From the NCBI GenBank assembly GCA_947258825.1, contig CAMYJX010000034.1, positions 1 through 46,005 of the forward strand: 46,005 nt of DNA, written 5' to 3'. Position numbers and translations under genes: made by a program. The notes under the pieces were generated by a model. That model saw only the letters and a program-made list of their open reading frames with translations, had not been told where the DNA came from and did no database searches. Origin of the DNA: an uncultured Pseudomonadales bacterium (GTDB lineage: Bacteria > Pseudomonadota > Gammaproteobacteria > Pseudomonadales > Azotimanducaceae). This document shows, one piece after another, positions 41,939-46,005 of the stretch (position 1 is the stretch's first letter; each line of letters starts with the position of its first letter).

Positions 41939-42862
41939 ATGAAATGGACAGTCTGCGCCCTGCTGCTCACCCTTTCTCTGCAGGCGACCGCCTATCGCAA
42001 GGACGTAGTGCCCTTCGGCATCAAGGTAAACGGCATCGAAAACCGCTTCGCCGAGTTCGGCATTTTCGCCACGCCCGGCGAGATTCTGCAGCTGGATCTG
42101 ATGGACCTCGACCCGGCAAACCTGGAAGCCAGCTTCGATGCCACGCCCCTGCAACCGGCCGGCAACGCTCTGAACCTGAAGATGCCCCCGCGCGCGGGCA
42201 CCCACCGCCTGGTGCTCACCGACCGACGCACCGGATCCCGTATGGACCTCAACGTGTTCGTGATGTGGCAGCACGATGGAGCCCGTGACAACAGCCTGAA
42301 CGGCTACCGCATCGGCCAGTATCCCAGAGACCCGTTCCGCGGGCTCACCGTCTACAACCCACCAGAGGCCTTCATCGAGGTCACCCGGGAAAACGCCCAG
42401 CTGGCCGTGTCACCCAACTTCCGGCTGGGGCAGTTCGCCTGCAAGCAGGGCAGCGGTTATCCGAAGTACGTGGTGCTGAGGCCACAGCTGCTGCAGAAGC
42501 TCGAAACCGTCCTGGAAGCGCTGAACGCGGTCAACGGCAACGTGACCAGCCTGACCATCATGAGCGGCTATCGGACGCCCAGCTACAACCAGGCCATCGG
42601 CAACGGCAAGTACAGCCGACACGTGTGGGGAGGCGCGGCTGACATTTACGTGGATGACAACTCGGACGGCGTCATGGACGACCTGAACGGCGACGGCAAA
42701 GTGACCCGGGCAGACTCTGAATGGCTGGCGCGCTTCGTAGACAGTCTGGAGCGTAAAGGCCGGTTCGGCGACCTGATCGGCGGCATCGGGACCTACGGCA
42801 GCACGGCCAGCCACGGGCCCTTCGTTCACGTGGACGCGCGCGGCTACCAGGCCCGCTGGTGA
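41939..42862 (+). CDS. M15/DUF882-like peptidase with an EF-hand-like insert
   Basis: Periplasmic peptidoglycan-peptidase-like protein of 307 residues from ATG 41939 (a GTG at 41924 overlaps the transpeptidase stop). The signal peptide (ending QATA-Y) is followed by a beta-rich N-terminal domain (25-115). The M15-type domain has zinc ligands expected from SRHVWGGAADIYVDD and GPFVHVDARG. Between them is DDNSDGVMDDLNGDGKVTRAD, two overlapping Asp-rich calcium-loop-like segments. The YcbK-type neighbours of L,D-transpeptidases trim or remodel cross-links. Calcium binding is an inference from the DxNxDG pattern. Confidence 0.85.
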   Translation: MKWTVCALLLTLSLQATAYRKDVVPFGIKVNGIENRFAEFGIFATPGEILQLDLMDLDPANLEASFDATPLQPAGNALNLKMPPRAGTHRLVLTDRRTGSRMDLNVFVMWQHDGARDNSLNGYRIGQYPRDPFRGLTVYNPPEAFIEVTRENAQLAVSPNFRLGQFACKQGSGYPKYVVLRPQLLQKLETVLEALNAVNGNVTSLTIMSGYRTPSYNQAIGNGKYSRHVWGGAADIYVDDNSDGVMDDLNGDGKVTRADSEWLARFVDSLERKGRFGDLIGGIGTYGSTASHGPFVHVDARGYQARW

Positions 42863-42863
42863 C

Positions 42864-42876
42864 CGCCCGGCGGGCG
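42864..42876. terminator. GC-rich hairpin between convergent peptidase and SDR genes
   Basis: CGCCC, loop GGC, GGGCG is a perfect five-base stem in the 33-base gap. No T-run follows, so it is a weak terminator candidate. Confidence 0.35.
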
Positions 42877-42895
42877 CCCGACCGCCGCCCTGCCG

Positions 42896-43723
42896 CTACT
42901 GCTCGTAGGCGCGATCGATGCGCTCGAAGCGGCGCCGGACGAATTCCCGGCTCTCCTCATGTGGCAGGATGTAGAGCTGATTGTTCTCGATCGCGGCCAC
43001 CACCCTCGCCGCCACCTCATCGACGCTGAGCACACGTCCCGCCAGATCCGGGTTCGCTTCATCCTGATCCAGCATCTCGCTGGACCCTTCAGCCTCAGCC
43101 CCCTGGCCGCCGTATCGCTCATCGCGGTTCCGTTCTGAGGACCCGATGTTGGTGCTCACCCGCATGGGACAGAGCACCGACACGCCAATGTTGTCCTCCC
43201 GAAGCTCCCGCCGCAGGACTTCGGCCAGGGCAACCACCCCGTACTTGGCGACGCAGTAGGGCCCCAGGCCCACGTTGGGCACCAGGCCGGCAAACGACGA
43301 AGTGAACAGGACATGCCCGCCCTCTCCCTGGCTGCGCAGATGGGGCAGAAACACCTCCACGCCGTGAATGGGCCCCCAAAGATCCACGTCGATGATCCAG
43401 CGCCAGTCGTCGTGGCTCATCTCGGCAATAGGGCCGCCCACCGCTACGCCAGCGTTGTTGAAGACGATGTCGACGCGACCGAAGGTCTCCGCCACATCGG
43501 CCGCCAGGGCCTGCATGGCGGTATAGTCGGAGACGTCGCAGACTCTGGCCTCGACCCGCACATCTGCGCTTGTCAGAAGCACCGCCACCGCAGCCTCCAG
43601 CGCTGCGGGTTGCCGATCCACCAGACACAGGCTCACGCCGCGCTGGGCCAGCTGGCGAGCCGTAGCCAGCCCTATGCCGCTGGCACCGCCGGTAATTACG
43701 GCTACCTTTCCCTGAAACTCCAT
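42896..43723 (-). CDS. Short-chain dehydrogenase/reductase
   Basis: Classical SDR of 275 residues. The cofactor motif is TGGASGIGLAT, NNAG stands at about 90, and the catalytic set is Ser (FTSSFAG), Tyr and Lys (YCVAKYG). The C-terminal region (GSSERNRDERYGGQGAEAEG onward) is a longer, acidic loop of the kind seen in SDRs acting on bulky lipids. ATG 43723 has a strong GGAGG site; the ATG at 43741 lies before that site and is unlikely. Divergent from the VOC/enoyl-CoA hydratase genes with about 210 bases between, which hold no other gene. Confidence 0.9.
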   Translation of the reverse strand: MEFQGKVAVITGGASGIGLATARQLAQRGVSLCLVDRQPAALEAAVAVLLTSADVRVEARVCDVSDYTAMQALAADVAETFGRVDIVFNNAGVAVGGPIAEMSHDDWRWIIDVDLWGPIHGVEVFLPHLRSQGEGGHVLFTSSFAGLVPNVGLGPYCVAKYGVVALAEVLRRELREDNIGVSVLCPMRVSTNIGSSERNRDERYGGQGAEAEGSSEMLDQDEANPDLAGRVLSVDEVAARVVAAIENNQLYILPHEESREFVRRRFERIDRAYEQ

Positions 43724-43935
43724 CTTTTGTCCCTCCTCCATTTCTCTCTCAGGCTATTTATTGCTCCCTTCGACTACTGCTCCCTTCGGCGATTCTCGAT
43801 CCTACCCCGTCACGCGACGGGTTTGCATGGAATTCCACCCGCCAACAAAACGCGCTACGGAGCTGACAACGACCCGTGAATCGGTCAGCATCCGTGAGCT
43901 AGGGGTATGGCCAAACATTTCGAGGGGGAATCGCT

Positions 43936-44703
43936 ATGTGGTTGAGACTGAGGCAGATCGCCCTGGTGGCGGAGCAGCTGGCGCCCGTGGAAAACGCGCT
44001 GCAGGACGTGCTGGGCATCCAGGTGTGTTACCGCGACCCGGGGGTTGGCCACTTCGGCCTGGAGAACGCCCTGTTCCCCATCGGCGACCAGCTGCTGGAG
44101 GTGGTGGCACCCATTCGGGAGAACACCGCAGGCGGCCGCTACCTGGAACGACGCGGCGGCGACGGCGGCTACATGGTGATTACCCAGTGTGACGATCACG
44201 CGCCCCGCCGGGCCCGGGTGGAGGCGCTGGGGATTCGCATCGTCAACCAGTTCGAAACCGGTGAGTTTCGAAACATGCAGATGCACCCCAAAGATACCGG
44301 CGGCAGCTTCTTCGAGATCGACGAGCAGCTGGGGCCAGGGGCCCACGACCCGGACGGCCCGTGGGAGCCGGCGGGTCCGGACTGGAAAGCCGGCCAGGTC
44401 CTGGACCGGGTGGACGGCATCGCCGCCGCTGAGCTGCAATGTGATGATCCCGACGCCGTGGCCAAACGCTGGTCGGAGATCGCTGAGATCCCGCTGACAG
44501 AGCGCGGGGGCGTTCCCACCCTGGCCCTGGACAACGCACACCTGCGGTTCGTCCCATGCCGCGACGGCCGGCCCGAAGGCCTGGGGGGCATGGACATAAG
44601 CACAACCGACAAAACGGCGATTCTGCGGGCAGCGAAAACCCGGGGCCTGATGACAGGGCCGGATCAGATTCTGCTGTGCGGCATGCGCATCAACCTGCTG
44701 TGA
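43936..44703 (+). CDS. VOC/glyoxalase-like protein, two-domain
   Basis: Protein of 255 residues. The N-terminal half (LRQIALVAEQLAPVENALQD, GLENALFPIGDQLLEVVAP) resembles the glyoxalase-like VOC fold. The C-terminal half (IAAAELQCDDPDAVAKRWSE, onward) looks like a second, more diverged copy. The usual metal-binding His at the start is Gln here (RQIALV), so catalysis is uncertain. The enoyl-CoA hydratase gene starts eight bases after its stop; together they suggest an acyl-CoA catabolic operon. Confidence 0.8.
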   Translation: MWLRLRQIALVAEQLAPVENALQDVLGIQVCYRDPGVGHFGLENALFPIGDQLLEVVAPIRENTAGGRYLERRGGDGGYMVITQCDDHAPRRARVEALGIRIVNQFETGEFRNMQMHPKDTGGSFFEIDEQLGPGAHDPDGPWEPAGPDWKAGQVLDRVDGIAAAELQCDDPDAVAKRWSEIAEIPLTERGGVPTLALDNAHLRFVPCRDGRPEGLGGMDISTTDKTAILRAAKTRGLMTGPDQILLCGMRINLL

Positions 44704-44711
44704 GACCTGAC

Positions 44712-45536
44712 ATGAGCGAATACACGGATATCCAGTTAGAGATCGAGGACCCGGTGGCGCTGATCCGGCTGAACCGTCCGGACAAGCTGAACGCGTTCAC
44801 CTACCACACCCTGGCCGAGATACGGTCAGCCATCGACGCCGCGGCCGCCGACGTCAGGGTGGTGGGCATCGTCATCACCGGCAACGGCCGCGGGTTCAGC
44901 GCCGGGCTGGATTCCCAGGTGCTGGCGGACGTCACCAGCCGGGACGCCCCGCCGGAAAACAGCGCCCCGGACAGCGACGAGCTGCCGGGGCTCTTCAGCT
45001 ATCTGCTGGAGGTGCCCAAGCCGGTGATCGCGGCGGTGAACGGCGTGGCGGCCGGCGGCGGGCTGGTTCTCGCGCTGATGAGCGATCTGCGCATCGCCTC
45101 CAGCGCCGCCAGCTTCACCACGGTGTTTCTGAAACGCGGGCTCATATCGGAACACGGATCCAGCTGGCTGCTGCCCCGGCTGGTGGGCGTCAGCCGTGCC
45201 CTGGACCTGCTGTGGATGAGTGACCGTATCGACGCCGAAACCGCGCTGGACATTGGCCTGGTGGATCGCGTGGTCGCGCCGGACGATCTGCTGGGCTGGG
45301 CGCGGGACTACATTCAGCGGCTTGCCGACACCTCGCCACCCGCCGCCATCGCGGAAACCAAACGCCTCGTTTATCGTCACCTGGGCACCGGCTACGAGCA
45401 GGCGCTGCGGGAAGCGGAAGCATCCCAGAACCGCTTCGTCACCGCACCGGATGCGGCGGAAGGCGCCCGGGCGCTGATGGAGAAGCGCCAGCCCCGCTTC
45501 GCCCGCCTGGGCGAGGCGCCCGACCAGAACGGCTGA
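44712..45536 (+). CDS. Enoyl-CoA hydratase/isomerase family protein
   Basis: Crotonase-fold protein of 274 residues acting on acyl-CoA. Oxyanion-hole segments are seen in GRGFSAGLDSQVL and VNGVAAGGGLVLALMSDLRIA. The usual second catalytic Glu position lies near FLKRGLISEHGSSW, and the C-terminal ETKRLVYRH is a helix typical of the family. ATG 44712 is the correct start; the longer frame from 44556 lies in the VOC gene. It could be a hydratase, isomerase or dehalogenase of the superfamily. Confidence 0.91.
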   Translation: MSEYTDIQLEIEDPVALIRLNRPDKLNAFTYHTLAEIRSAIDAAAADVRVVGIVITGNGRGFSAGLDSQVLADVTSRDAPPENSAPDSDELPGLFSYLLEVPKPVIAAVNGVAAGGGLVLALMSDLRIASSAASFTTVFLKRGLISEHGSSWLLPRLVGVSRALDLLWMSDRIDAETALDIGLVDRVVAPDDLLGWARDYIQRLADTSPPAAIAETKRLVYRHLGTGYEQALREAEASQNRFVTAPDAAEGARALMEKRQPRFARLGEAPDQNG

Positions 45537-45616
45537 ACTTCACGGTTGGATCACGGCCACGACGCTACGCTAATTGAGCTATGATCCTGTTTCATAAACG
45601 TTTCCCGGACGGGCAC

Positions 45617-46005
45617 ATGTCTCGGCTATCTTCGGCGGCTCTGCTGACGCTGCTGCTCGGCGTCCCTGCCCTCGCCGCAGCGCCCGCCCGACCGCCACCA
45701 TCGGTCATCGTGGAAACCGTCGGCTACAGCGAGATATCGGATCCGCTGGAGGCGCTGGGTACCCTGCGCGCCAAAGAGACCGTGCAGATCACGGCCAACG
45801 TCTCCGATACCGTGTCCCGCATCCACTTCGAGGACGGCGAGCAGGTAGAAACAGGTCAGCTGCTGGTGGAGATGACCGATTCCGAGGAGCACGCCCTGCT
45901 GGAAGAGGCCCGGTCCACCGCTGAAGAAGCGGAGCGCCAGTACGAGCGGCTGAAGAAGCTGGTGGCGGAAGGCACCGCGGCCGAATCCCTGCTGGACGAG
46001 CGGCG
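45617..46005 (+). CDS. RND/HlyD-type periplasmic adaptor, 3' end cut by window
   Basis: About 129 residues are present, with no stop before the edge. A signal peptide (ending ALAA-A) is followed by the first beta-barrel/lipoyl strand pair (DPLEALGTLRAKETVQITAN, then FEDGEQVETGQLLVEMTD) and the start of the coiled-coil hairpin (EEARSTAEEAERQYERLKKL). This is the membrane-fusion subunit of a tripartite efflux pump. ATG 45617 has GGACGGG upstream; an in-frame ATG at 45581 would add twelve residues, but that stretch looks like promoter (TATGAT at 45580). Confidence 0.87.
   Translation, partial: MSRLSSAALLTLLLGVPALAAAPARPPPSVIVETVGYSEISDPLEALGTLRAKETVQITANVSDTVSRIHFEDGEQVETGQLLVEMTDSEEHALLEEARSTAEEAERQYERLKKLVAEGTAAESLLDER

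Noticed and set aside
45537..45616. Firm promoter call before the efflux adaptor
   Set aside because: TATGAT at 45580 resembles a -10, but no -35 is found at a suitable distance.

Overview
The window is high-GC bacterial chromosome, very probably from a gammaproteobacterium. Supporting evidence: an EF-P lysylation enzyme (EpmB), ArfB, TesB, PhhB, a YgiQ radical SAM protein, the paired DUF2868/DUF3482 genes, a FecI/FecR-type sigma and anti-sigma pair, and a light-response locus of the kind known from Pseudomonas. There are no rRNA or tRNA genes, phage genes or insertion sequences that I can see. Genes are tightly packed and no stretch over 300 bases lacks one. About 43 genes are called.

Layout. 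1-6655: housekeeping and metabolism (epmB, arfB, a P450 coupled to a small lipoprotein, ygiQ, tesB). 6750-11246: a probable light-responsive locus with a MerR regulator of LitR/CarH type, an SDR, a photolyase-like protein and a TIGR01777 epimerase. Near-identical operator-promoter sequences stand before the first two genes. 11263-15278: a TonB receptor with an STN domain facing a FecR-like and ECF sigma pair. 15460-16412: a damaged secreted-protein gene. 16493-19573: a DUF5916 outer-membrane protein and, upstream on the same strand, a peroxiredoxin-like gene whose active-site cysteine codon is UGA, which is best read as a selenoprotein. 19763-23405: a glycine-zipper protein, the DUF3482 GTPase with DUF2868 partner, and an epoxide-hydrolase-like enzyme. 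23506-26029: a broken DUF481 gene, a sortase and a lipoprotein. 26003-29963: an operon of periplasmic protein, GPH transporter, radical SAM enzyme and META lipoprotein. 30124-35475: VOC protein, hydrolases, phhB, an MscS channel and an M48-TerB protease. 35659-39633: a copper-type P-ATPase with an apparent internal deletion, a small membrane protein and two tandem HCCA-isomerase/DsbA-like enzymes. 39736-42862: a DUF4136 lipoprotein, an L,D-transpeptidase and an M15-like peptidase (cell wall). 42896-46005: an SDR, a VOC protein, an enoyl-CoA hydratase and the start of an RND/HlyD adaptor.

The most notable results are the unannotated selenoprotein candidate with a SECIS-like hairpin (19055-19573) and the light locus with shared direct-repeat operators (6750 and 7870). 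Several genes carry lesions: a stop at codon 2 plus a frameshift at 15460-16412, a stop at codon 46 at 23641, and a missing segment in the P-ATPase near 36366. These look like gene decay or, less likely, assembly errors.
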